From Verrucosispora sioxanthis (GTDB lineage: Bacteria; Actinomycetota; Actinomycetes; Mycobacteriales; Micromonosporaceae): a stretch of DNA of 64,000 nucleotides. Below the pieces are notes generated by a model. It was not told the origin of the DNA and searched no databases. It saw only the letters and a list, made by a program, of their open reading frames with translations. A program made the position numbers and the translations under genes. The DNA is taken from NCBI RefSeq assembly GCF_010560025.1, contig NZ_SAIY01000005.1:496001-560000 (forward strand). The letters run 5' to 3'. This document shows, piece by piece, positions 1 through 8,373 of this stretch (position 1 is its first letter; each line of letters opens with the position of its first letter).

Positions 1-295
1 CGCTCCCCCTCCGCGATGCCCACCGCCACCGCGCCCTTGCGGACCAGCAGCAGCCCGAGCCGGTGCGGCAGGGTGACCGCCGCCACGAAACCCGCCAGAT
101 CGGTGGCGGGCGACGAGCCCGGGGCGCGTGCAGTTCGGCGGTGGCACCGTCCGGAGCGGACAGCAGCAGGCCGTACCCGTGCGCGCTGACGGTGGGCGGG
201 CCGTGCCGGTCGGCGAAGCCGGCGACCCAGCGGGCGACGCGGTCCGGATCGACCTCCACCCACCGGCCGCCCCCGGCGGCGGGTCGGCTGCTCAT
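1..295 (-). CDS. acVLRF1-type peptidyl-tRNA hydrolase, 3' end outside window, frameshifted
   Basis: The gene reads leftwards from the ATG at 295 and runs off the window edge. The N-terminus contains GGGRWVEVDPDRVARWVAGF. After a one-base frame change, a second stretch (LPHRLGLLLVRKGAVAVGI) continues the same protein. From memory both pieces fit the actinobacterial VLRF1-like release-factor family, which would cleave peptidyl-tRNA on stalled large ribosomal subunits. That assignment is recognition of a family start, not a search result. The frame changes at the G run 121-124: restoring one G gives a continuous reading frame. The catalytic part lies outside the window, so activity cannot be judged. 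It is followed 30 bases upstream by the LysE-type gene on the same strand. Confidence 0.55.
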   Translation of the reverse strand, partial: MSSRPAAGGGRWVEVDPDRVARWVAGFADRHGPPTVSAHGYGLLLSAPDGATAELHAPRARRPPPIWRVSWRRSPCRTGSGCCWSARARWRWASRRGS

Positions 296-325
296 CACCC
301 GACCGTACGGCACGGGTGGCCCGGT

Positions 326-1047
326 TCAGCCACCGAGGAGCATGCCGACGGCGAGCACGGTGATGATGGCGCTGGACAGCAGCGCGGTGACCAGCCGACC
401 ACGATCGCTGGTGAGCACCCGCCCGATCAGCGAGCCACCCCCGGCGATCAGCAGCTGCCAACTGGCCGAGGCGAGGAACACCCCGAGGGTGAACACCACC
501 GCGACGGCGGTGCCGGAGCCGCCCAGGTCGGCCCGGCCGAGCACCAACGCCGTGAAGTAGACGATGGTGGCCGGGTTGAGCAGGGTCAGCGCGAGGATCC
601 CGACAAACGCCCGGGTCGGCGTGTCCAACCCACGCCGTACCGATGCCGGACCGGACCCCGGCCCGGCCGCGACGGCCGCCGACCGGTCCGGGCCACCCAC
701 CGACGAGACGGCCGGGACGCCCGGCGTCGGCGCGTGGTTCGAGCACCGGCGTGGGCCGGGCACCCGCAGGGCGCGCCAGGCGCCGTGGGCGGCGAGGGCG
801 AGCAGCACCGTCGCGCCGACCAGTCGCAGCGGCCCGGCGACCGGAGCCAGCCAACCCGCGACCACCGCGCCGCCGAGCGCCGCGACACCGGCGTAGATCC
901 CGTCGGCGGTGGCCACCCGAGCGCGGCGGCCGCACCGACCCGGAACGAGGTCCGGGCGGTGAGCCCGAGGATGAGCACGGCGATCGCGCCGACCGGGACG
1001 GCCACGCCGTAGCCGGCGACCAGACCGGCGAGGAACGCGCCGGTCAC
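326..1047 (-). CDS. LysE/RhtB-family exporter, frameshifted
   Basis: A polytopic inner-membrane protein of about 240 residues, the usual size for LysE-family amino-acid and metabolite exporters. The first half (GTG start at 1047) has a glycine/valine-rich first helix, GYGVAVPVGAIAVLILGLTA. The second half, in another frame, has the family's LTLLNPATIVYF segment and two more hydrophobic helices ending near GMLLGG. The halves join if one base is restored in the C run 916-918 (GALGVATADGIYAG on the protein). The exported substrate cannot be predicted. The start is inferred because no ATG gives a better N-terminus. The single break in a homopolymer suggests a base-calling error rather than decay. 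Confidence 0.6.
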
Positions 1048-1528
1048 GACCGACGCCGTGGCGAGACGCGGCCCGGCGCGAGCCGCTGTCGACGCGCGGC
1101 GGTGGCCACGGCGACAGGACACAGCTTTTTCGGGTACGCCTCACTCACCGCGCCATCTTCCGGGCCCGGCTGCGGCGACGCCACGGATTATCGACAGAGC
1201 AGCACGCCCTCTCCCGTCCGGCGATCGATCAGGGCTCGCTACCGCGACCCGTGGCGGACCGCCGCACGCCCGGCACCTCTACCCCTGCCGAGGCTGTCGA
1301 GCTGAACCGTCGGCGTCAAGCGGGGCCTGGGGTGATGCGTCTGCGCTCTCAGCTCGACAGCGCCGGGACCACCACCATCAACCGGGGTCGACCCACTGGA
1401 CGGGTCGCCGCGCGGCAACGATAACTCCGGGCAATCCGACCGTGGTGGCACGGCGGCGGACGGGTGAGTCACGTCGGGCGCGGCACCCGGTGGATGCCGC
1501 GCCCGAGGCAGACTGCCCGGAGGAGCCG
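1048..1528. other. Intergenic region, about 480 bases, with a palindromic element
   Basis: No convincing coding sequence on either strand; the open frames here are arginine-rich and overlap each other. It lies upstream of the LysE-type gene and downstream of the SUF operon's last gene. Its only clear structure is the inverted repeat at 1293-1361, which recurs at 29107-29170. Confidence 0.6.
1293..1361. repeat. Inverted repeat, CTGTCGAGCTGA family, copy 1
   Basis: Left arm GCTGTCGAGCTGA (1293-1305) and right arm TCAGCTCGACAGC (1349-1361) are perfect complements around a 43-base centre. The same arms occur at 29107-29170 with a different centre. The arms are conserved while the centre is not, so this is a dispersed structured element rather than a simple duplication. 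It may end transcription of the SUF operon or be a mobile palindrome; the sequence does not decide. Confidence 0.75.
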
Positions 1529-1930
1529 TCAGACGTTGAAACCGAGGGAGCGGAGCTGGTCGCGGCCCTCGTCAGTGATCTTGTCCGGTCCCCACGGGGG
1601 CAGCCAGACCCAGTTGATCCGGATGTCGTCGACGAGACCACCGCCGGGGCCGGTGGTCAGCGCCTGACGGGCCTGGTCCTCGATCACGTCGGTGAGCGGG
1701 CAGGCCGCCGAGGTCAACGTCATGTCCAGGGTGGCGACGTTCTGGTCGTCGACGTGTACGCCGTACACCAGGCCGAGGTCGACCACGTTGATGCCCAGCT
1801 CCGGGTCGACGACGTCCTTCATCGCCTCCTCGATGTCGGCGACGGCGGCCTTGCCGCCGACCGCCGGGGTCACCGCGCCGTCGGTCGCCACGGCGCCCGA
1901 CTCCGGCGTGCTGTTGGTCTGCTCGGTCAT
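1529..1930 (-). CDS. sufT: SufT-like DUF59/MIP18 iron-sulfur assembly factor
   Basis: Protein of 133 residues with a flexible N-terminus of about 40 residues and then a MIP18 (DUF59) domain. Visible signatures are DPELGINVVDLGLVY and SAACPLTDV, whose cysteine is the conserved family residue. SufT-type proteins assist maturation or delivery of Fe-S clusters in the cytosol. It is the last gene of the minus-strand SUF operon; its ATG overlaps the sufU stop in ATGA, implying translational coupling. GGAGGTGAAGGC precedes the ATG, which is why I use it rather than the longer upstream frame. Length and position match actinobacterial SUF operons. Confidence 0.9.
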   Translation of the reverse strand: MTEQTNSTPESGAVATDGAVTPAVGGKAAVADIEEAMKDVVDPELGINVVDLGLVYGVHVDDQNVATLDMTLTSAACPLTDVIEDQARQALTTGPGGGLVDDIRINWVWLPPWGPDKITDEGRDQLRSLGFNV

Positions 1931-2403
1931 GCCTTCACCTCCGTCGGGCTCGCGCCCACACCGGCGCGTGCCGCGGCGTCCTTGAACGCCATCCACGGCA
2001 ACAGCGCGCACTTGACCCGGGCGGGATAGCGGGCCACGCCCTCGAACGCCACCCCGTCGCCGAGCACATCCTCGTCCGGCGTGACCTGACCACGGCCGGA
2101 CATCAACGCCACGAACGCCTCGTGCACCTCGAACGCCTCCGTCGCACCCCGGCCGGTCAGCAGCTCGTGCAGCACGCTCGCGGACGCCTGGCTGATCGAA
2201 CAGCCCATCCCGTCGTACGACACGTCGTGCAACGTCGCACCGTCGGTGGCCACCCGGACGGTGACCTCGTCACCGCAGGTCGGGTTGACGTGGTGCGCCT
2301 CGCCGACCCGGTCGGCCGGGTCCGCAGCGTCGCGCAGCCCGCGACCGTGCGGGTGCTTGTAGTGGTCCAGGATGATCTCCTGGTAGAGAGAATCAAGCTG
2401 CAT
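1927..2403 (-). CDS. sufU: SufU iron-sulfur scaffold/sulfurtransferase
   Basis: 158 residues, typical of the zinc-binding SufU of Gram-positive bacteria. The conserved metal site is present: C43 and D45 in PTCGDE, C68 in GMGCSIS, and C132 in VKCALLPW. SufU accepts persulfide sulfur from SufS and passes it to the SufBCD complex. The ATG at 2401-2403 overlaps the sufS stop (TGATG), and its own stop overlaps the sufT start. Position directly after sufS is the usual partner arrangement. Confidence 0.95.
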   Translation of the reverse strand: MQLDSLYQEIILDHYKHPHGRGLRDAADPADRVGEAHHVNPTCGDEVTVRVATDGATLHDVSYDGMGCSISQASASVLHELLTGRGATEAFEVHEAFVALMSGRGQVTPDEDVLGDGVAFEGVARYPARVKCALLPWMAFKDAAARAGVGASPTEVKA

Positions 2404-3707
2404 CAGGCGAACACCTTCCGCACCTGTTCCAGGCCCGCCACCAGTGCGTCGATCTCCTCGGTGGTGGTGTAGAGGTAGAACGACGCCCGCGTGGTGGCCG
2501 GCACCCCGAACCGGGTGCAGACCGGGCGGGCGCAGTGATGCCCGACCCGTACCTGCACGCCGAGGGAGTCGAGCACCTGCCCCACGTCGTGCGGGTGCAC
2601 GTCGCCGAGCGCGAACGAGATGGTGCCGCCCCGGCCCACCGGCACCTCCGGGCCGAAGATCCGCAGGCCGGGCACGCCGCCCAGGGCGTCCAGCGCGTAC
2701 GCGGTCAGCTGCTTCTCGTGCCACTGGATCGACCGCATGCCGATGCCGGTGAGGTAGTCCACGGCCGCGCCGAGCGCGACCGCCTCGGCGATCGGCGGGG
2801 TGCCGGCCTCGAACCGGGCCGGCGGTGCCGCGTAGGTGGAGCCGCCCATCGTCACCGTCTCGATCATCGAGCCGCCGCCGAACACCGGCGGCATCGCCGC
2901 CAGCAGCTCGGTGCGGCCCCAGAGCACGCCGATGCCGGTCGGGGCGCACATCTTGTGCCCGGTGAAGACGATGAAGTCGGCGTCCAGGTCGACCACGTCG
3001 ATCGGCATGTGCGGCACCGACTGCGAGCAGTCCAGCAACAGCAGCGCCTCCACCTCGCGGACCCGGGCGGTGATCCGCGAGGTGGCGTTGACGGTGCCGA
3101 GGATGTTGGACATGTGCACCAGCGAGACGATCTTCGTCCGCTCGTTGACCAGGTCGGTCAGGCCCGACTCGTCCAGCCGGCCGTTGTCGGTGACCGGGAA
3201 CCAGCGCAGCGTCGCGCCGGTGCGCTCGGCCAGCAACTGCCACGGCACGATGTTCGAGTGGTGCTCCATCTCGGAGATGACGATCTCGTCGCCCGGCCCC
3301 AGCCGCAGCCGGGGGTCGGCGTCGGCCCGCAGCGAGGCGTTGGAGAACGCGTACGCCACGATGTTGATCGCCTCGGTGGAGTTCTTGGTGAAGACCACCT
3401 CGTCGACGCTCGGCGCGTTGACGAACGCGGCGACCTTCGCCCGGGCTCCCTCGTACGCCTCGGTCGCCTCGGTGCCCAGGGTGTGCACCGAACGGGACAC
3501 GTTGGCGTTGTGCCGGGCGTAGTGCTCGGCAAGTACGTCGAGCACCTGACGCGGCTTGTGCGAGGTGTTGGCGCTGTCCAGGTAGACCAGCGGATGCCCG
3601 TTGACTTCCCGATCGAGGATCGGGAAGTCGGCGCGTACCGCCGCCACGTCGTAGCGCGGCACGTCGTCGTACTGCGGCATCCCCGGCGGGATCGCGATGG
3701 TGGTCAT
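2403..3707 (-). CDS. sufS: Cysteine desulfurase SufS
   Basis: 434 residues. A class V aminotransferase-fold, PLP-dependent enzyme that removes sulfur from cysteine as an enzyme-bound persulfide and gives alanine. The PLP lysine is K252 in FTGHKMCAPTG. The catalytic cysteine is C392 in GHHCARP, the group II (SufS-like) loop. The first 20 residues are a short extension before the usual start of the family. It lies 26 bases after sufC, with AAGGAAGG upstream of the ATG, and is translationally coupled to sufU, its sulfur acceptor. Catalytic residues are intact. Confidence 0.96.
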   Translation of the reverse strand: MTTIAIPPGMPQYDDVPRYDVAAVRADFPILDREVNGHPLVYLDSANTSHKPRQVLDVLAEHYARHNANVSRSVHTLGTEATEAYEGARAKVAAFVNAPSVDEVVFTKNSTEAINIVAYAFSNASLRADADPRLRLGPGDEIVISEMEHHSNIVPWQLLAERTGATLRWFPVTDNGRLDESGLTDLVNERTKIVSLVHMSNILGTVNATSRITARVREVEALLLLDCSQSVPHMPIDVVDLDADFIVFTGHKMCAPTGIGVLWGRTELLAAMPPVFGGGSMIETVTMGGSTYAAPPARFEAGTPPIAEAVALGAAVDYLTGIGMRSIQWHEKQLTAYALDALGGVPGLRIFGPEVPVGRGGTISFALGDVHPHDVGQVLDSLGVQVRVGHHCARPVCTRFGVPATTRASFYLYTTTEEIDALVAGLEQVRKVFA

Positions 3708-3733
3708 CGTGGTGACCGCCCCTTCCTTCGGGG

Positions 3734-4507
3734 TCAGACCCGCGCCGGACCGGCCCCGGCCGCGTACCGCTCGTAGCCGGACTCCTCGAGCTTGTCGGCC
3801 AGCTCCGGGCCGCCCTGCTCGACGATCCGGCCGGCGACGAAGACGTGCACGTAGTCGGGCTTGATGTAGCGCAGGATCCGGGTGTAGTGGGTGATCAGCA
3901 GCAGGCCGGTGTCGCCGGTGTCGCGCACCCGGTTCACGCCCTCACTCACCACGCGCAGCGCGTCCACGTCGAGACCGGAGTCGGTCTCGTCGAGGATTGC
4001 CATCTTCGGCTTGAGCAGCTCCAGCTGCACGATCTCGTGGCGCTTCTTCTCACCACCGGAGAAGCCCTCGTTGACGTTGCGCTGGGCGAAGGCCGGGTCC
4101 ATGTGCAACCGCTCCATGGCACCGCGCAGCTCGCCGCCCCAGGTGCGCAGCTTCGGCGCCTCGCCGTCGATCGCGGTCTTCGCGGTACGCAGGAAGTTCG
4201 CCACCGACACGCCGGGCACCTCGACCGGGTACTGCATGGCGAGGAAAAGGCCGGCCCGGGCCCGCTCGTCGACGGACATCTCCAGGACGTCCTCGCCGTC
4301 CAGGGTCACCGAGCCGCCGGTGATCTCGTACTTCGGGTGGCCGGCGACCGAGTACGCCAGGGTCGACTTGCCGGAGCCGTTCGGGCCCATGATCGCGTGG
4401 GTCTCCCCCGACTTCACGGTCAGGTCGACACCGTGCAGGATCGGCTTGAGCTCACCCTCGGGCAGCTTCACCGACACCTGTAGGTCGCGGATCTCCAGGG
4501 TGCTCAT
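3734..4507 (-). CDS. sufC: SufC, ATPase of the SufBCD scaffold
   Basis: 257 residues, a cytosolic ABC-type ATPase. It has Walker A GPNGSGKST (about 41-49), the ABC signature variant FSGGEKKR (149-156) and Walker B ILDETDSGLD (171-180), all characteristic of SufC. ATP binding and hydrolysis drive conformational change of the SufB-SufD heterodimer during cluster assembly. The start ATG overlaps the upstream ferredoxin stop as TAATG, so the two are coupled. Confidence 0.97.
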   Translation of the reverse strand: MSTLEIRDLQVSVKLPEGELKPILHGVDLTVKSGETHAIMGPNGSGKSTLAYSVAGHPKYEITGGSVTLDGEDVLEMSVDERARAGLFLAMQYPVEVPGVSVANFLRTAKTAIDGEAPKLRTWGGELRGAMERLHMDPAFAQRNVNEGFSGGEKKRHEIVQLELLKPKMAILDETDSGLDVDALRVVSEGVNRVRDTGDTGLLLITHYTRILRYIKPDYVHVFVAGRIVEQGGPELADKLEESGYERYAAGAGPARV

Positions 4508-4833
4508 TATCGGGTCACTCCATTGCTCGGCGTCAGACTGACGTAGATGTCACCGTCGCGGACTTCGACGGGGTAGACGGGTACGGGTTCGGTGGCGGGC
4601 AGCCCGGTGGGCTCGCCGGTACGCAGGTCGAAACGGGAGCCGTGCAGCCAGCACTCCAGCGTGCAGCCCTCGACCTCGCCCTCGGAGAGCGCGACGGCCG
4701 CGTGCGAGCACTCGTCGAACACGGCGTAGAACTGTTCGTCCTCGCCGTGCACGAGCGCGATCTGGGTGCCGTCGACGTCCGCGCTGATCGCGGTGCCCTT
4801 CGGCACGTCCTCGACGGCGCAGATGCGGATCAT
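4507..4833 (-). CDS. Rieske-type ferredoxin of the SUF operon
   Basis: 108 residues, a small soluble Rieske [2Fe-2S] protein. Ligands are C42-S-H44 and C61-W-L-H64, the canonical spacing. It resembles ferredoxin components of non-heme iron oxygenases, but no oxygenase is nearby. In actinobacteria this gene commonly sits between sufD and sufC, so a role as electron donor or cluster-related partner in assembly is inferred. It overlaps sufD (TGATG) upstream and sufC (TAATG) downstream. No signal peptide. Confidence 0.9.
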   Translation of the reverse strand: MIRICAVEDVPKGTAISADVDGTQIALVHGEDEQFYAVFDECSHAAVALSEGEVEGCTLECWLHGSRFDLRTGEPTGLPATEPVPVYPVEVRDGDIYVSLTPSNGVTR

Positions 4834-5975
4834 CAGGCGCCCGCCTTGGTCAGCCGCGCCTCGATAGCGTCCCCCAGGCGCTCCCGCAGGGACTCCACCG
4901 GGATCTTGTGCAGCAGCTCGGCGAAGAAGCCGCGCACCACCAGCCGGCGAGCCTCGGCCTCCGGGATGCCCCGGGCCATCAGGTAGAACAACTGCTCGTC
5001 GTCGAAGCGGCCGGTGGCGCTGGCGTGGCCGGCGCCGGCGATCTCGCCGGTCTCGATCTCCAGGTTCGGCACCGAGTCGGCCCGGGCACCGTCGGTGAGC
5101 AGCAGGTTCCGGTTGATCTCGTACGTGTCGGTGCCGGTCGCCTCGGCCCGGATCAGCACGTCGCCGACCCAGACGGTACGGGCGCTCTCGCCCTGCAACG
5201 CGCCCCGGTAGCCGACGTAGCTGCGGCAGTCCGGCACGGTGTGGTCGACCAGTTGGCGGTGCTCCTGGTGCTGGCCGGAGTCGGCGAAGTAGACGCCGTA
5301 CAGCTCGGCCTCGCCGCCCCGGTCGGTGTACTCCACGGTGGTGTACTGCCGGACCAGGTCACCGCCGAGGGTGACCTGGACGTGCAGCACCCGCGCGTCG
5401 CGCCCCAGCCGTACCTTCAGGTGCTGCGCCTGCACGGCGTCGTCGGCCCAGTCGGCGACGGTGACCAGGGTGAGCTTCGCCCCGTCGCCCACCGACACCT
5501 CGACGTTGTCGGCGAGGGTGGCCGAGCCGACGTGCTCCAGCACCAGGATGGCCTCGGCGAACCGGCCCACCTCGATCACCGTGTGACCGAAGGCCAGGCC
5601 CTCGACGCCCTCGCCGACCGCCCGGAGGATGGTCGGGCCACTGATCACCGCGTCCTGCGCCACCCGCACCAGCAGCGCCTGCCCGGCCCCGCCGTAGGCC
5701 AGCGCGCTGACCCGGTCGAACGGGGTGAGCACGCTGCCGACCCGCGGGTCGTCGTGGCCGACCCGCTCCACGGACACGCCCTCGGGCAGGTCGGCGTACT
5801 CGTGCCGGACCGTGCCGGTGGCGGTCGGGTCGTCACCGACCAGCCCCCGCAGCCGCTTGAGCGGGGTGAAGCGCCACTCCTCCTCCAGGCCGGTCAGGGC
5901 CGGGAAGTCGGCGACATCGTACGAACGCAGCGCCTGCGACTTGGTGCTGGGCGGCGCGGAAGCCTGGGTAGTCAT
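4833..5975 (-). CDS. sufD: SufD, Fe-S assembly scaffold subunit
   Basis: 380 residues of the SufB/SufD beta-helix family. The C-terminal part carries the family segment GEIAGAGHASATGRFDDEQLF followed by YLMARGIPEAEARRLVVRGF. The sequence is shorter and more divergent than SufB, as expected for SufD. It forms the heterodimer with SufB that binds SufC. It starts 55 bases after sufB ends and overlaps the downstream ferredoxin gene by one base. Confidence 0.95.
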   Translation of the reverse strand: MTTQASAPPSTKSQALRSYDVADFPALTGLEEEWRFTPLKRLRGLVGDDPTATGTVRHEYADLPEGVSVERVGHDDPRVGSVLTPFDRVSALAYGGAGQALLVRVAQDAVISGPTILRAVGEGVEGLAFGHTVIEVGRFAEAILVLEHVGSATLADNVEVSVGDGAKLTLVTVADWADDAVQAQHLKVRLGRDARVLHVQVTLGGDLVRQYTTVEYTDRGGEAELYGVYFADSGQHQEHRQLVDHTVPDCRSYVGYRGALQGESARTVWVGDVLIRAEATGTDTYEINRNLLLTDGARADSVPNLEIETGEIAGAGHASATGRFDDEQLFYLMARGIPEAEARRLVVRGFFAELLHKIPVESLRERLGDAIEARLTKAGA

Positions 5976-6030
5976 CTCGTCCTTGCTTGTGTCTACGACG
6001 ACGGTGTCCGGTGCTGTGGTGCGGCCGGGG

Positions 6031-7461
6031 TCAGCCGACCGCGCCCTCCATCTGCAGCTCGATCAGGCGGTTGAGCTCCAGGGCGTACTCCATGGGCAGT
6101 TCCTTGGCGATCGGCTCGATGAAGCCGCGCACGATCATCGCCATCGCCTCGTCCTCGCTCAGGCCCCGGCTCATCAGGTAGAAGAGCTGGTCATCGCTGA
6201 CCTTGGAGACGGTCGCCTCGTGCCCCATCGACACGTCGTCCTCGCGGATGTCGACGTAGGGGTAGGTGTCGGAGCGGGAGATGGTGTCGACCAGCAGGGC
6301 GTCGCACTTGACCGTGCTGGCGCTGCTGTGCGAGCCCTCCAGCACCTGCACCAGACCCCGGTACGAGGTCCGGCCGCCACCCCGGGCGATCGACTTCGAC
6401 ACGATGGTGCTGCTGGTGTGCGGTGCCGCGTGCACCATCTTGGCGCCGGCGTCCTGGTGCTGCCCCTCGCCGGCCATCGCCACCGAGAGCACCTCGCCCT
6501 TGGCGTGCTCACCGGTCATGTAGACCGCCGGGTACTTCATGGTGACCTTGGAACCGATGTTGCCGTCGATCCACTCCATGGTCGCGCCCTCGTGACACAC
6601 GGCGCGCTTGGTGACCAGGTTGTAGACGTTGTTCGACCAGTTCTGGATGGTCGTGTAACGGCACCGGGCGTTCTTCTTGACGACGATCTCCACCACGGCG
6701 CTGTGCAGCGAGTCCGAGGAGTAGATGGGCGCGGTGCAGCCCTCGACGTAGTGCACGTACGCACCCTCGTCGACAATGATCAGCGTCCGCTCGAACTGGC
6801 CCATGTTCTCGGTGTTGATCCGGAAGTACGCCTGCAGCGGGATCTCCACGTGCACGCCCTTCGGCACGTAGATGAACGAGCCGCCGGACCACACGGAGGT
6901 GTTCAGCGCGGCGAACTTGTTGTCGCCGACCGGGATCACCGTGCCGAAGTACTCCTTGAACAGGTCCTCGTGCTCCTTGAGGGCGGTGTCGGTGTCGAGG
7001 AAGACGACACCCTGCTCCTCCAGGTCCTCACGGATCTTGTGGTAGACCACCTCGGACTCGTACTGGGCGGCGACACCGGCGACGAGGCGCTGCTTCTCCG
7101 CCTCCGGGATGCCCAGCTTGTCGTAGGTGTTCTTGATGTCCTCGGGCAGGTCCTCCCAGCTGGCGGCCTGCTTCTCGGTGGAGCGCACGAAGTACTTGAT
7201 GTTGTCGAAGTCGATCCCGGTGAGGTCGGCGCCCCAGGCCGGCATCGGCTTGCGCTCGAACAGCCGCAGGCCCTTAAGGCGCAGGTCGAGCATCCAGGCC
7301 GGCTCGTTCTTCTTGGCCGAGATGTCCCGCACCACCGCCTCGTTGAGGCCGCGCTGAGCCGAGGCCCCGGCGACGTCCGGGTCGGCCCAGCCGTACTCGT
7401 AGTTGCCCAGGGCGGCGAGCTGCTCCTCCTGGGTCAGGGGCTGGACGATCTGCTCGGTCAT
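6031..7461 (-). CDS. sufB: SufB, Fe-S assembly scaffold
   Basis: 476 residues, the usual SufB length. SufB is the scaffold on which the nascent cluster is built within SufBC2D. Conserved stretches include YGWADPDVAGASAQRGLNE near the N-terminus, VHVEIPLQAYFRINTENMGQ in the middle, and VSKVSDDQLFYLMSRGLSE near the C-terminus. Its ATG overlaps the stop of sufR as ATGA, so regulator and scaffold are translationally coupled. Confidence 0.97.
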   Translation of the reverse strand: MTEQIVQPLTQEEQLAALGNYEYGWADPDVAGASAQRGLNEAVVRDISAKKNEPAWMLDLRLKGLRLFERKPMPAWGADLTGIDFDNIKYFVRSTEKQAASWEDLPEDIKNTYDKLGIPEAEKQRLVAGVAAQYESEVVYHKIREDLEEQGVVFLDTDTALKEHEDLFKEYFGTVIPVGDNKFAALNTSVWSGGSFIYVPKGVHVEIPLQAYFRINTENMGQFERTLIIVDEGAYVHYVEGCTAPIYSSDSLHSAVVEIVVKKNARCRYTTIQNWSNNVYNLVTKRAVCHEGATMEWIDGNIGSKVTMKYPAVYMTGEHAKGEVLSVAMAGEGQHQDAGAKMVHAAPHTSSTIVSKSIARGGGRTSYRGLVQVLEGSHSSASTVKCDALLVDTISRSDTYPYVDIREDDVSMGHEATVSKVSDDQLFYLMSRGLSEDEAMAMIVRGFIEPIAKELPMEYALELNRLIELQMEGAVG

Positions 7462-8258
7462 CTATCTGTCCTCACAGTGGTGACGGTCTTACCGGACTGG
7501 GCGTGCGGCGAACCCGGGATGTGCGTGGTGCACACCCCGTCGCCGTGCGCGATGGTGGCCAGGCGCTGCACGTGGGTACCGACCAGGCGGGAGATCACCG
7601 TGGTCTCGGCCTCGCACAGTTGGGGAAACTCGGCGGCCACGTGCGCCACCGGGCAGTGGTGCTGGCAGAGCTGGCCGCCGGAGGCGATCGTGGAGGCACT
7701 GGCAGCGTATCCCTCGGCGGTCAGCGCCGCGGCGAGTGCCTCCGCACGGGCCATCGGATCGTCGCCCGCGTCGGCCAGGGCGGCCTGACAGCGCGTTTCC
7801 AGGGCGGCCACCTGCTCGGCGGCGAACCGCTCCACCGCCTGCGAGCCACCGGTGCGGGCGATCCAGCGCAGCGCGGCGGTGGCCATGTTGTCGTAGTGGT
7901 GGGTGCCACACCGGCTGCGGGCGGCGTCGGTGAGCAGGAACACCTTGGCCGGGCGGCCCCGCCCACGGTGACCGCGTACGGTCTGCTCGCGGGCCACGAC
8001 GTCACCGTCGGCGAGCATCGCGTCCAGGTGCCGGCGGATCGCCGCCGGGCTGAGCCCGAGCGCGTCGCCCAACTGGGCGGCGGTGGCGGCGCGGCGCTCC
8101 AGCAGCAGCAGGGTGACCCGGTCCCGGGTCGACTGCTCACCGGTCGGCGCGGCCTGGGTGCTGGTCGTGGCAGGCGGGACGTGGGTGTCCGGCAGCGACC
8201 GGCCGGCGACCGTACCGGCCGTCGGCTGGTGCCCGGTGAGCCCCGCCGCCTTTTTCAC
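7458..8258 (-). CDS. sufR: SufR-type Fe-S-sensing repressor of the SUF operon
   Basis: 266 residues from a GTG at 8258. Residues about 46-110 form a winged helix-turn-helix (RDRVTLLLLERRAATAAQLG ... GRGRPAKVFLLT). The C-terminal half carries cysteines C198, C202, C215 and C243; C202 to C215 is the C-X12-C spacing of SufR cluster ligands. By analogy with known SufR proteins it would bind [4Fe-4S] and repress the operon when clusters are sufficient. It is the first gene of the operon, hence probably autoregulated. The GTG is chosen because the frame upstream is antisense to ctaA. Confidence 0.9.
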   Translation of the reverse strand: MKKAAGLTGHQPTAGTVAGRSLPDTHVPPATTSTQAAPTGEQSTRDRVTLLLLERRAATAAQLGDALGLSPAAIRRHLDAMLADGDVVAREQTVRGHRGRGRPAKVFLLTDAARSRCGTHHYDNMATAALRWIARTGGSQAVERFAAEQVAALETRCQAALADAGDDPMARAEALAAALTAEGYAASASTIASGGQLCQHHCPVAHVAAEFPQLCEAETTVISRLVGTHVQRLATIAHGDGVCTTHIPGSPHAQSGKTVTTVRTDR

Positions 8259-8373
8259 AACGCCCACGTTACGTAATTCAATCAGGGCCCGCAAACGTGA
8301 CCCCGGTGATCCGAACCACCGCACGGGCGGAGTCACCCGATCGGTGACAACTACGTTGCGTAGGATTCGCCTC
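8259..8373. promoter_or_regulatory. Divergent sufR/ctaA promoter region with paired ACGTTRCGTA motifs
   Basis: A 115-base divergent gap. ACGTTACGTA (8266-8275, including the palindrome TTACGTAA at 8269-8276) lies just before sufR. ACGTTGCGTA (8353-8362, within CTACGTTGCGTAG at 8351-8363) overlaps the ctaA -10 box. The second site can also be read as CAAC-TAC-GTTG. Two related sites, one at each promoter, suggest one regulator acting on both sides. SufR is the obvious candidate, but this is inference. Confidence 0.5.
8361..8366 (+). promoter_or_regulatory. -10 box TAGGAT of leaderless ctaA
   Basis: TAGGAT is followed by seven bases and then the GTG start of ctaA, with no Shine-Dalgarno sequence between. 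This is the spacing expected when transcription begins at the start codon. Confidence 0.55.
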
